Assembly (NCBI RefSeq): GCF_007970185.1
Contig: NZ_CP042431.1
Location: forward strand, 7,299,342-7,363,341
Reading direction: 5' to 3'
DNA length: 64,000 bases
DNA from: Pseudobacter ginsenosidimutans
Lineage (GTDB): Bacteria > Bacteroidota > Bacteroidia > Chitinophagales > Chitinophagaceae
Within the stretch, counting starts at the first letter, position 1, and every line of letters starts with the position of its first letter. The translations under genes were made by a program, and so were the position numbers. Below, in pieces: positions 17,259 through 25,291 of this stretch. The notes under the pieces were generated by a model. That model searched no databases. It was given only the letters and a program-made list of their open reading frames with translations, and was not told where the DNA came from.

Positions 17259-18176
17259 TTAGTTTTTCATGAGGTCCATGAAACAGTCTTCAATATTGGG
17301 CTGCGCAGGTTTCACATCCACCTGCTGATGTCCATTTTCCTGCAGGTATCCACTCAGTTGCTGCATTGTTACGCCAGGTTTGGTGACCACATGTGAATAT
17401 TCCCCGCATAGATAACAGTCCTCCACATCCGGTAACTGCAGCAGATCCCGCTGCATCTCCAGCATCCTGCTGGTGCGGGCTGCATACAAAGGTTTTTGGA
17501 ACGAACCGATGATACCCTGCGGAGAATCGATGCTCATGATCTTACCGTTCTGTATAAGCGCTACACGATCACAGAGACTGGCTTCATCCATATAAGGTGT
17601 AGATACCAGGATAGTGATGCCTCTCGATTTCAGTCCTTTCAGCATCTCCCAGAATTCCTTGCGAGAAACGGCATCAACACCGGTAGTGGGCTCATCCAGG
17701 AAAAGCACGGAAGGCTCATGGATCAGCGCGCAGCAAAGCGCCAGCTTCTGCTTCATACCTCCGGATAATTTGCCGGCACGACGCTCTTTGAACGGCTCGA
17801 TCTGCACATAGATATCTTTCACCAGGTCATAATGTTCCTCGATGCTGGTATTGAAAATAGTAGCGAAGAATTCAAGATTCTCTGCAACAGTAAGATCCTG
17901 GTACAGCGAGAACCTTCCTGGCATATATCCCACCTGTTGACGGATGGCTTTATAATCTTTCACTACATCCAGCCCATTTACTGTAGCCTTTCCTTCTTCG
18001 GGGATCAGGAGGGTTGTGAGTATGCGAAAAAGCGAGGTCTTGCCGGCTCCGTCCGGGCCAATGATACCGAACAGCTCGCCTTTTTCCACCGAAAAGGAAA
18101 TTCCGTGTAATGCTGTTACAGTATCTTTTTTTGAGCCGTATCGCTTCACGATATTATCTGCCTGTATCGCTGGCAT
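17259..18176 (-). CDS. ABC transporter ATP-binding protein (YbhF N-terminal-half-like)
   Basis: 305 residues. Walker A GPDGAGKTS at 40-48, signature LSGGMKQKLALCCALIHEP, Walker B VLFLDEPTTGVD and H-loop-like STPYMDEASLC, where Pro-Tyr replaces the usual His. After about residue 220 there is a C-terminal extension typical of drug-type exporter ATPases. It supplies ATP hydrolysis to the two downstream permeases. Confidence 0.92.
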   Translation of the reverse strand: MPAIQADNIVKRYGSKKDTVTALHGISFSVEKGELFGIIGPDGAGKTSLFRILTTLLIPEEGKATVNGLDVVKDYKAIRQQVGYMPGRFSLYQDLTVAENLEFFATIFNTSIEEHYDLVKDIYVQIEPFKERRAGKLSGGMKQKLALCCALIHEPSVLFLDEPTTGVDAVSRKEFWEMLKGLKSRGITILVSTPYMDEASLCDRVALIQNGKIMSIDSPQGIIGSFQKPLYAARTSRMLEMQRDLLQLPDVEDCYLCGEYSHVVTKPGVTMQQLSGYLQENGHQQVDVKPAQPNIEDCFMDLMKN

Positions 18177-18186
18177 ACAATTGTTT

Positions 18187-19125
18187 TTAGAATTTGATTT
18201 CGCCGTACATCCCGATCTTCAGGTAGCCGTCATTCTTCACTTTTACCTTGATGGCATATACGAGATTAGCGCGTTCTTCTTTTGTCTGGATGGTCTTGGG
18301 TGTGAATTCAGCTTTATCTGATATCCAGGTGATGGTTCCCGTTAGTTCACGGTATTTTTTGGCGCCGTCATCGATCAGCACTTTCACGGATTGCCCGAGC
18401 TTGATCTGCGGCAGCTGTATGCCTGTAACGTAGGCTCGAAGCGTCATTACGGAGAGATCGGCTATTTTGTACAGGGCCTTTCCGGTAGCGGTCATCTCCC
18501 CTTCTTCGGCATATTTTTCTATTACTGTACCCTGTACCGGATTGGTGATGTTTGCTCGTTTCAACTGATCATCCAGCTGTGCCACTCTTTTGGCGAGCGG
18601 CTTTTTTTCGCTGAGGATGCTCCTGTTCTGTGTTCCGATATTGCTGCGCTGCACCTGGATCTGCTGACGCGTTACCTGCATTTGTTTTTTCACCACATCG
18701 ATCTGTGCGTTCATATCGTCCATCTGCTTGGCGGTAGCCGCATCTGCCTTGATGAGATTTTCCAGTCTTGCTTTTTCATGCAGCAGATTTTCCATTTGCG
18801 ACTCCTGCACTTTCAGCTGGTCTTCCAGTAATTTCACCTGTGGCGCCAGGTCTGCTGTTCTTTGACTGAGGGCTTCGATGCTGGCCTGCACCTGTTCTTT
18901 CTGCAGGTTGATATTTTCAGCATCCACCACTCCTACTACTTTGTCTTTGGAAATGGAATCGCCTTCCTGCACATTGAAGGAAAGGATCTTTCCGGTAAGC
19001 TCAGATGATACTATCACTTCGTCCACTTCAAAAGTGCCGGTGGCGTCGGAAATGGAGTCTTTCCCATTGCAGGCAGCGAAAAGGCCGGCAATCAGTATCC
19101 AGACAGGTAAGAGAAATTGTTTCAT
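18187..19125 (-). CDS. HlyD-family membrane fusion protein
   Basis: Start at ATG 19125 gives 312 residues with a lipoprotein-type signal ending at Cys19 (AGLFAAC). The upstream frame is an artefact. A lipoyl-like half (VIVSSELTGKILSFNVQEGD), a long coiled-coil hairpin (about 75-190; repeated Gln/Glu/Lys-rich helices), a second lipoyl half and a beta-barrel (VKVLIDDGAKKYRELTG) follow in order. It would bridge the inner-membrane ABC exporter to the TolC-like channel encoded 13 bases upstream. Confidence 0.92.
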   Translation of the reverse strand: MKQFLLPVWILIAGLFAACNGKDSISDATGTFEVDEVIVSSELTGKILSFNVQEGDSISKDKVVGVVDAENINLQKEQVQASIEALSQRTADLAPQVKLLEDQLKVQESQMENLLHEKARLENLIKADAATAKQMDDMNAQIDVVKKQMQVTRQQIQVQRSNIGTQNRSILSEKKPLAKRVAQLDDQLKRANITNPVQGTVIEKYAEEGEMTATGKALYKIADLSVMTLRAYVTGIQLPQIKLGQSVKVLIDDGAKKYRELTGTITWISDKAEFTPKTIQTKEERANLVYAIKVKVKNDGYLKIGMYGEIKF

Positions 19126-19138
19126 GTTTGTGATTATT

Positions 19139-20437
19139 TTATTGATTGCCTGAAATGGTTCTGTAGTTGATCTGTGCCTGCAGCATTTGCAGTTTGTGGG
19201 AAATGAGCAGCAGGCGCGCCTGGTCTTCCGCATTCACTTCACGCAGGAAATCGCTGGCAGTGATCACGCCGTTTTCGAGTTGTGCATTGGAAGCGATCTT
19301 CACTTTTTCCCTGAGATCGATGATGGCCTGGTCTGTGCCGATCAGTTGCTGTAATTTCTTCAGCTCTGCCTCCTGCTGTTTGAGCTGTGTATTGGTATTG
19401 AGCAGGAACAGGTCTTTCTGAACACCCACCATCTGCTGGTTCATACTGAGTATCTGTTTCTCTTTTTTCGAAGTGTACAGTCCTCCAAGATTCCAGCTCA
19501 GCCGGAGGCCACCGATATAGAAGAAATCGAACTCATTCACCAGCATGTTCAGTCCCGGCCGGCCATACCCTCCCTGGATGAAAGCGCTGGCGCGTGGACG
19601 ATTCTTCACGCTCACCATTTTTTCCTGCACTTTGAACAGGCTGTCCTGGTATGTGAAAAGCGTTAGCTCAGGTCGTTTGACTGTTTCCGTTAGTGACACC
19701 TCATTGGTCGCAGGTTGTTCAAGTACGGTACTTTCCGGAAGGTCCTGTCCGAGGAATAAGGAAAGCACATCCAGCAGTCCTTTCCTGTTGGCTGTCAGTT
19801 CGATCTTTCTTTGTTCATTTTTCAGCAGTTCCGCTTCCAGCACCTGCTGGTTGCTGCGGAGGGCAGTGCCATTGCGGACCTGCGCTGAGATCTTGTCGAT
19901 ACCTAGCTGAATATCTTTTTGCAGTAAAGCGGTTTGTTTCAGTTGTTCGTCCAGTAACAGTGTACCGAGGTAGAGTGTATTGATGCGTTCTTTTACCTTG
20001 TACATGTCTACCGTTACTTTCTGATCTTCCACCAGCTCATTCACCTGTTGCAGTTTTTTCTGGTTGGAGATATTGCCGCCATCGTACAGAATCTGGCTCA
20101 GTTCTGCTGTGAGCTTGTACTGGTCTTTGTTTGGTGCTTCGATATTGATGCCGGGGATACGCACCGGAACAGCGGTTACATCTGACTGATAGGTCGCCTG
20201 TCCGTTCACACTGAGTTGAGGCAGATATCCCTTGCCGATATTTTCGATGGTGAGGCCGGAAGTACGTTTCACCAGGTCCCGTTGCCGGATCAGTGGGTAA
20301 TGCTGTTCTGCAAGCTGATAGGCGCGCTCAAGCGTGAGCGTTAGTCCATCCTGTGCCGCAGCAGGGACTGCGAACAAGACCCCGGCCATCAACTGCCAGC
20401 GGACTGCACATTTGAACCGTTTGATATGAGCGTTCAT
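19139..20437 (-). CDS. TolC-family outer membrane efflux protein
   Basis: 432 residues with a signal peptide (MAGVLFAVPAAAQ near 17-29). It shows two tandem OEP-type halves rich in long helices, with the family strand QLSVNGQATYQSDV and late helix motif LQQLIGTDQAIIDLREKV. It forms the outer-membrane exit duct of the tripartite exporter encoded downstream. It lies between the tetR gene (6-base gap) and the HlyD gene. Confidence 0.92.
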   Translation of the reverse strand: MNAHIKRFKCAVRWQLMAGVLFAVPAAAQDGLTLTLERAYQLAEQHYPLIRQRDLVKRTSGLTIENIGKGYLPQLSVNGQATYQSDVTAVPVRIPGINIEAPNKDQYKLTAELSQILYDGGNISNQKKLQQVNELVEDQKVTVDMYKVKERINTLYLGTLLLDEQLKQTALLQKDIQLGIDKISAQVRNGTALRSNQQVLEAELLKNEQRKIELTANRKGLLDVLSLFLGQDLPESTVLEQPATNEVSLTETVKRPELTLFTYQDSLFKVQEKMVSVKNRPRASAFIQGGYGRPGLNMLVNEFDFFYIGGLRLSWNLGGLYTSKKEKQILSMNQQMVGVQKDLFLLNTNTQLKQQEAELKKLQQLIGTDQAIIDLREKVKIASNAQLENGVITASDFLREVNAEDQARLLLISHKLQMLQAQINYRTISGNQ

Positions 20438-20443
20438 GCTGTT

Positions 20444-21064
20444 TTATTTTCGGATTGAATCAAGTATGAATTGAACTACTACTTTTTTGCGTTCTTCCAT
20501 CAATTCCTTGAACTGCGGATCATCCACTTCCCATACCAGTTTTACGATGGGCCTTGCCACAAAGGGGAAAATGCTCATGGATACAATGTTCAGCAGCAGA
20601 TGAAAAGGCTTGATAGGTTTGATAGTGCCCTTTTTGATTTCCTCTTCCACCTGTGTGGCCATTGCCTTCAATGCAGGTTGTTTCCCCTGCCAGATGAATT
20701 CCATGAATTCATCTCCGTCCACTTTTTGCATTTCGTTCAAAACAAATAATGGGAGATGTGGATTCTGCTGAAGCATATCGATGTAGAAATGGACAAACTT
20801 TTCGATCTTCTCCAGCAAGGGCATATCTGAAGCGAAGAGCTCTCCGAGCTTAGGCAGGAACCGGGCGGCCGCTTCGCGGAAGATCACATCGAAGAGCCTG
20901 TCTTTACTCCTGAAATAATAATGTAAAAGGGCTTTATTGATACCAGCCTTATCGGCGATATCCTGCATCCGGGCCCCGTCCAGACCGCGTTCCAGGAAAA
21001 CTTCCTTGGCGGCTTCCAGGATCTTCTGCTCGGTGTTCTGGTCTTTATCTTTTTCGTCAACCAT
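20444..21064 (-). CDS. TetR/AcrR-family transcriptional repressor
   Basis: 206 residues. The N-terminal helix-turn-helix domain covers about 10-60 (EQKILEAAKEVFLERGLDG, DIADKAGINKALLHYYFRSKD), followed by an all-helical ligand-binding dimerisation domain. It is first gene of the export operon and very likely its local repressor. A perfect inverted repeat lies 3 bases before its start and overlaps the predicted transcription start. Confidence 0.93.
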   Translation of the reverse strand: MVDEKDKDQNTEQKILEAAKEVFLERGLDGARMQDIADKAGINKALLHYYFRSKDRLFDVIFREAAARFLPKLGELFASDMPLLEKIEKFVHFYIDMLQQNPHLPLFVLNEMQKVDGDEFMEFIWQGKQPALKAMATQVEEEIKKGTIKPIKPFHLLLNIVSMSIFPFVARPIVKLVWEVDDPQFKELMEERKKVVVQFILDSIRK

Positions 21065-21067
21065 AAA

Positions 21068-21087
21068 GTTTAACCAAATAGTTAAAC
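21068..21087. promoter_or_regulatory. Probable TetR operator GTTTAAC-N6-GTTAAAC
   Basis: Perfect 7-bp inverted repeat with 6-bp centre, immediately upstream of the tetR start codon and overlapping the predicted transcription start of the export operon. Size and symmetry fit a TetR-family dimer site, which suggests autorepression of the whole operon. Confidence 0.6.
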
Positions 21088-21119
21088 CAAAGGTATAACG
21101 GAATTCCGATACCGTCCAA
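21088..21119 (-). promoter_or_regulatory. Candidate promoter of the ABC export operon
   Basis: On the minus strand the -7 box TACCTTTG (21088-21095) matches TAnnTTTG exactly. A TTG (21117-21119) stands 21 bases upstream as a partial -33 element. The start site would fall inside the inverted repeat. Confidence 0.5.
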
Positions 21120-21157
21120 CTGAATTTTCAGGAAAACTGGAATACAGGAAAAGAAAA

Positions 21158-21177
21158 CTGCCTCCGGACAGAGGCAG
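21158..21177 (-). terminator. Intrinsic terminator after the 21225 gene
   Basis: A 7-bp GC-rich stem (21158-21164 with 21171-21177, 6-nt loop) is followed on the minus strand by TTTTCTTTT. It ends the unit that includes the amidohydrolase and the small hypothetical gene. Confidence 0.75.
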
Positions 21178-21224
21178 CCATTTGAAAATCAATAATCAAT
21201 TAGCGGAAAAAATTTCTGAAGGAT

Positions 21225-21644
21225 TTAATGAACACCTGAGATCCGGATGGAGTTTGTGATGGCGCTCAATTGATGCTGATCTGCTGCCGCATCCTGGTAA
21301 TTGCCATTCCAGGTGATCAGCAGCAGTACACTTTTCTCGAACATCATCCGGTATTCGCGATATGCTTCAGCATCTATCAGGCGGATAAAAGCAACAGAGC
21401 CGTTCACGACGATATCTTTCTCCACATCTTCTATCCTCTTTGTGATCTTTTCTGTCATGTACTCGGCCAGCTCCTGGCGCAGGTCCATTTCGTAATCTTT
21501 GGAAACTGCAAAACTGGAAATCTGTAATGCTTCAGAAGCATCATTCTCCCGGAATACGGAAATGATATTCCCTTCCTGTTCAAAAGTCCATTCATCGGGA
21601 ATCATCAACTCATAATATCCCGCTTTGGAAATGATTTTTTTCAT
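21225..21644 (-). CDS. Hypothetical cytosolic protein
   Basis: Start at ATG 21644 gives 139 residues; the longer frame overlaps the amidohydrolase and is an artefact. There is no signal or membrane segment. It reads as one alpha/beta domain: KAGYYELMIPDEWTFEQEGN, then ISVFREND and a C-terminal FEKSVLLLITWNGNYQ. The pattern recalls the DUF3805 or PsbP/DUF1795-like folds seen in Bacteroidota and immunity-type proteins, but the match is not certain. It is probably cotranscribed with the amidohydrolase 35 bases upstream. Confidence 0.65.
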   Translation of the reverse strand: MKKIISKAGYYELMIPDEWTFEQEGNIISVFRENDASEALQISSFAVSKDYEMDLRQELAEYMTEKITKRIEDVEKDIVVNGSVAFIRLIDAEAYREYRMMFEKSVLLLITWNGNYQDAAADQHQLSAITNSIRISGVH

Positions 21645-21679
21645 ACCTGTTTGTCCGGGGAACTGTACTTCCCCATTGA

Positions 21680-23004
21680 TTAATTGCCTAACAGATTCTT
21701 GTACACTATTCCACTCTTCATGATCAATATAAAATTCTTGTCCGGATCGGCTATCAGCTTGATATCCTGTATTGGATTGCCTTCTACCAGTAATAAATCG
21801 GCGTAAGCGCCTTCCCTGATCACGCCCAACGGCTTCGGATAAGGATTGCGCGGACCACAAAACGCCAATAATTCTGCATTGACGCTTGTAGCCATTTTCA
21901 GTATTTCAAAATTGGAGTACCAGGGTGTGAGTGTGGTCAGCAACGCATTCTGGTTCTTCGTTGATTTCGGATCAAAGAGCAGATCTGTACCCCAGGCGGT
22001 TTTGATCTTGTATTTCTTTGCCAGTCTGAAGGCATTCTCAGTTCCTGACTGTACCATTTTTTGTTTGGCCCTTCCTTCAGCCGTGGATTGCGGATTGGCA
22101 AATTCATTATCGAGGAAGGCCTGCAGTGAGAGCCAGGCGCCTTTCTCAGCAATCATTTTTGCAGTAGGCTCATCCAGCAGTTGTGCATGATCGATACATT
22201 TCACACCGGCGCGAAGTGCAGTCTGAATGGCGCGTGGCGTATAGGCATGCACGGTAACATAAGTACCCCAGTTCTCTGCCGCTTCCACCGCTGCATGGAA
22301 TTCCTCTTCCGTATACTGGCTCACATCAATAGGATCATAGCTCGAAGCCACGCCACCACCAGCCGCCAGCTTCAATTGCGTGGCGCCCATCATCAATTGT
22401 TCGCGTGAACGTTTCAGTACAGCTTCCACGCCATCTGCAATGGCTCCTCCGCCAATTGCATCGCCATGACTGAGCGGCGCATTCGGCGCAGCAGGCACTT
22501 CATACGGAAGCCTGAAATCACCGTGGCCCCCGGATTGCGAGATCATCGCACCACTGGGATAGATACGCGGGCCGGGCGTCAATCCCTGATCGATGGCGCG
22601 CTTTAGCCCAAAACTAGGGCCCGCCAGATCACGCACGGAAGTGAAGCCACGTAACAAGGTCTTGTTCGCTTCATGTGCGGCCACCAGGTTGAGATAGCCA
22701 ACGTCGGCTGTAAGCAGCACGGTCATTGGTACGGCGCACATCATGGTATGCCAGTGGGCATCGATCAAACCAGGCATCAGGAATTTTCCTTTACCATCGA
22801 TGATCTGCGTGGCTGCGCTCCTGTTCACCGGTATGGGGAAGATGAGATCCTGGCAACGGTATCGCCCTGGATCAGCACATTTCCCGTAACAAGCTTCTCA
22901 CTCACGCCATCGAAGATCTGCACGTTGTTGATGAGAACGGCTGTTTGCCCACTCAGTACCCTGCTGATGAAAACACAAAAGACAATTACGACTATCTTTT
23001 TCAT
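21680..23004 (-). pseudogene. Exported amidohydrolase (imidazolonepropionase-like), split by a frameshift
   Basis: The true start is ATG 23004 with a signal peptide (MKKIVVIVFCVFISRVLSG) followed by an N-terminal beta-sandwich (NNVQIFDGVSEKLV). After GDTVARISSS the frame shifts; one extra G/C in the run of four at 22835-22838 restores SSPIPVNRSA and the rest. The metal-dependent hydrolase domain is complete: DAHWH, carbamylatable Lys in QLKLAAGGG, VHAYTPRA, CIDHAQ and WGTDLL. Expected to hydrolyse an amide or dipeptide bond (Xaa-Pro dipeptidase-like relatives) in the periplasm. As written, the downstream frame could only start from GTG at 22828. The defect is probably a sequencing indel. Confidence 0.82.
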
Positions 23005-23152
23005 ACCTGCATAAATTTTGATGCTGAAAAAAGATGAGCCAGAATATCAGGAGCTATTGCGGAAAGAATGAAAGGACTATACCTGAAAAATACCGAATAT
23101 TCCCAACACCAACAACTAATGAATGACGTGAGCAATATTCATAGCAAAGAAA

Positions 23153-23176
23153 AAACCGCTGCAGGTGCAACGGTTT
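23153..23176 (-). terminator. Intrinsic terminator after hmgA
   Basis: Inverted repeat whose outer 6 bp (23153-23158 with 23171-23176) are perfect and extend inward with one G-T wobble. On the minus strand it is followed by TTTTTTC. It begins 25 bases past the hmgA stop. Confidence 0.7.
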
Positions 23177-23200
23177 CAAATAAATATATTGAGAAGATAA

Positions 23201-24358
23201 TTACTCGGCCCAGCTCATGGTATAGCCTTCATTCTCGATGTCCAGCGCTTCCACAGTCAGTTGCAAAGGATGGAAAGTATCAACCATTACGGCCAGCTCC
23301 TTCGTTTCTTTTGCCCCGATGCTTTTCTGAACGGCTCCGGGATGCGGACCGTGCGGAATGCCTGCCGGGTGCAGGGTGATCATGCCCCGGGTCACATTCT
23401 TGCGGCTCATGAAATCCCCGTCTACATAATACAGCACTTCATCACTGTCGATATTGCTGTGATTGTAAGGAGCAGGAATGGCCTGGGGATGATAATCGAA
23501 AAGACGCGGACAGAAGGAGCATACCACAAAATTATGTGCTTCGAATGTCTGATGCACTGGTGGCGGCTGGTGTACGCGCCCGGTGATCGGTTCAAAATCG
23601 TGGATACTGAATGCAAAGGGATAGCAGTAACCATCCCAACCCACAACATCGAATGGATGTGTGGCATAATGCAGACCGTACAGCACCCCTTTCTTTTTGG
23701 TCTTGATGAGGAAATCACCTTTCTCATTAAATGTAGGCAGGTTCTGCGGTGCGCGGATATCACGCTCGCAGAATGGAGAATGCTCCAGCAATTGACCGTA
23801 TTTGCTCAGGTACCTTTTCGGGAAACGGATGGGACTGAAGGATTCCACAATGAAGAGCCTGTTGTGATCGTCCTTGAAATGGATCTGATAAATAGTGCCA
23901 CGCGGGATCACGAGATAATCGCCATATCCGAAAGGCAATTCTCCATACATGGTGCGCAATACGCCGGAGCCTTCATGTATAAAGAGCATTTCATCGGCAT
24001 CGGCATTCTTGAAAAAATAATCCTGTGAGCCGGCTTTCGGAGCAGCCAGTGAAATATGGAGATCGCTGTTCACCAATACCGGTTTGCGGCTCTTGAGATA
24101 ATCGGCAACGGGAGCTACCTTGAAGCCTTCGAAGCTGCGATGCTTCAGCATTTTTTCCTCGGCCACAGTGGGCATCATATTCACGGGTTCATCAGTGGAA
24201 ATGATCTGTGTGGGCGGATGTACATGATAGAGCAGCGAATAATCGTTACTGAATCCTTCTGTGGAAAAAAGTTGTTCTGAATACAGTCCGCCGTCTGGTT
24301 TGCGGAACTGGGTATGGCGCTTGTGCGGAATATTTCCGAGTTTATGATAGAATGGCAT
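23201..24358 (-). CDS. hmgA: Homogentisate 1,2-dioxygenase
   Basis: Start at ATG 24358 gives 385 residues, normal for the Bacteroidota form. It opens the ring of homogentisate to maleylacetoacetate in tyrosine and phenylalanine breakdown, using Fe(II). Cupin-like strands carry FIHEGSGVLRTMYGELPFGYGD and VIPRGTIYQI. The C-terminal iron site is spread over HPQAIPAPYNHSN, SDEVLYYVDGDF and TLHPAGIPHGPHPG. It stands alone; the rest of the catabolic pathway is not in the window. Confidence 0.95.
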   Translation of the reverse strand: MPFYHKLGNIPHKRHTQFRKPDGGLYSEQLFSTEGFSNDYSLLYHVHPPTQIISTDEPVNMMPTVAEEKMLKHRSFEGFKVAPVADYLKSRKPVLVNSDLHISLAAPKAGSQDYFFKNADADEMLFIHEGSGVLRTMYGELPFGYGDYLVIPRGTIYQIHFKDDHNRLFIVESFSPIRFPKRYLSKYGQLLEHSPFCERDIRAPQNLPTFNEKGDFLIKTKKKGVLYGLHYATHPFDVVGWDGYCYPFAFSIHDFEPITGRVHQPPPVHQTFEAHNFVVCSFCPRLFDYHPQAIPAPYNHSNIDSDEVLYYVDGDFMSRKNVTRGMITLHPAGIPHGPHPGAVQKSIGAKETKELAVMVDTFHPLQLTVEALDIENEGYTMSWAE

Positions 24359-24625
24359 AAAAAACGAATAATGTAATGATGATGAATCAATGAAAGCCCC
24401 GGGAACGCGGGTCAATTGCAGTCTGTAAGCATTAGCGGGAACTGTCCATTTCCAGTGATACCATCAGGAAATAATATTTCCAGCGGCGCTTGTCGATCCA
24501 GTAAGTGAAATTGCGGAATAATGGCATAGCGATTCAATCGTCCCATAAAGATACAACCTTTTGATCCCGGTGTGTTGGTTCTGCCCAATTTATTCCGACT
24601 TTTGCGGCTCACTTTCTTCCCTGTT

Positions 24626-25120
24626 ATGACCAGAATCGGATTGATCTCAGATACGCATAACTACCTGGACGACGCTGTTTTCCGCCATTTTGAAAAGGTG
24701 GACGAGATCTGGCATGCCGGTGATTTCGGCAACCCGGAGATCGCCGAAAAGCTGGGCTCCTTCAAACCCATCAGGGGTGTGTACGGAAATATCGATGGAG
24801 AATACATCCGGAAGATCTTCCCCGAAAAGTTGCGCTTCCAGTGTGAAGGCGTATCCGTTTACATGAAACATATCGGCGGTTATCCCCCCCGTTATAATCC
24901 CGCCACCATCAAAGAGCTCTGGGCAAAAACACCCAAACTCTTCATCGCAGGCCATTCCCATATCCTCAAAATAATATATGACGAAAAACTGGAATGTCTG
25001 CATATGAACCCCGGCGCTGCCGGCAAAGAGGGTTGGCATAAAGTAAGGACCCTGATCACCTTTGCCATCGATGGAGAGAACATGAAGGACTGCAATATCA
25101 TCGAGCTGGGCAAACGTTGA
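24626..25120 (+). CDS. YfcE/MJ0936-type phosphodiesterase (metallophosphoesterase)
   Basis: Start at ATG 24626 gives 164 residues and places the first metal motif at the N terminus; the longer frame has no support. Motifs in order: ISDTHNYLDD (D-x-H), HAGDFGN (GD), YGNIDG (GN), and AGHSHILK (GHSH). The family is a dinuclear-metal phosphodiesterase of broad in vitro specificity, and the physiological substrate is unknown. It is divergent from hmgA across a 267-base gap in which no other gene was found. Confidence 0.9.
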   Translation: MTRIGLISDTHNYLDDAVFRHFEKVDEIWHAGDFGNPEIAEKLGSFKPIRGVYGNIDGEYIRKIFPEKLRFQCEGVSVYMKHIGGYPPRYNPATIKELWAKTPKLFIAGHSHILKIIYDEKLECLHMNPGAAGKEGWHKVRTLITFAIDGENMKDCNIIELGKR

Positions 25121-25291
25121 TTATTATCATTTGATGTTGAGCCAACCTTTTGGCTAAATAGTCGTAAATTATAGAAAGACATTCGCCAGGATTGTCGTCT
25201 ATTCAACTATCAAACCAACTGTACGCTCACCGGGACATTACAACTGAACGCTGCTGGTAAAGGGCGCTGCAAGCACATTCTCGCACTCATT

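Noticed and set aside
25140-25155. AGCCAA-N4-TTGGCT hairpin upstream of the T9SS cargo gene
   Set aside because: Only 6 bp with no T run, so not a terminator, and no regulator is evident to make it an operator.
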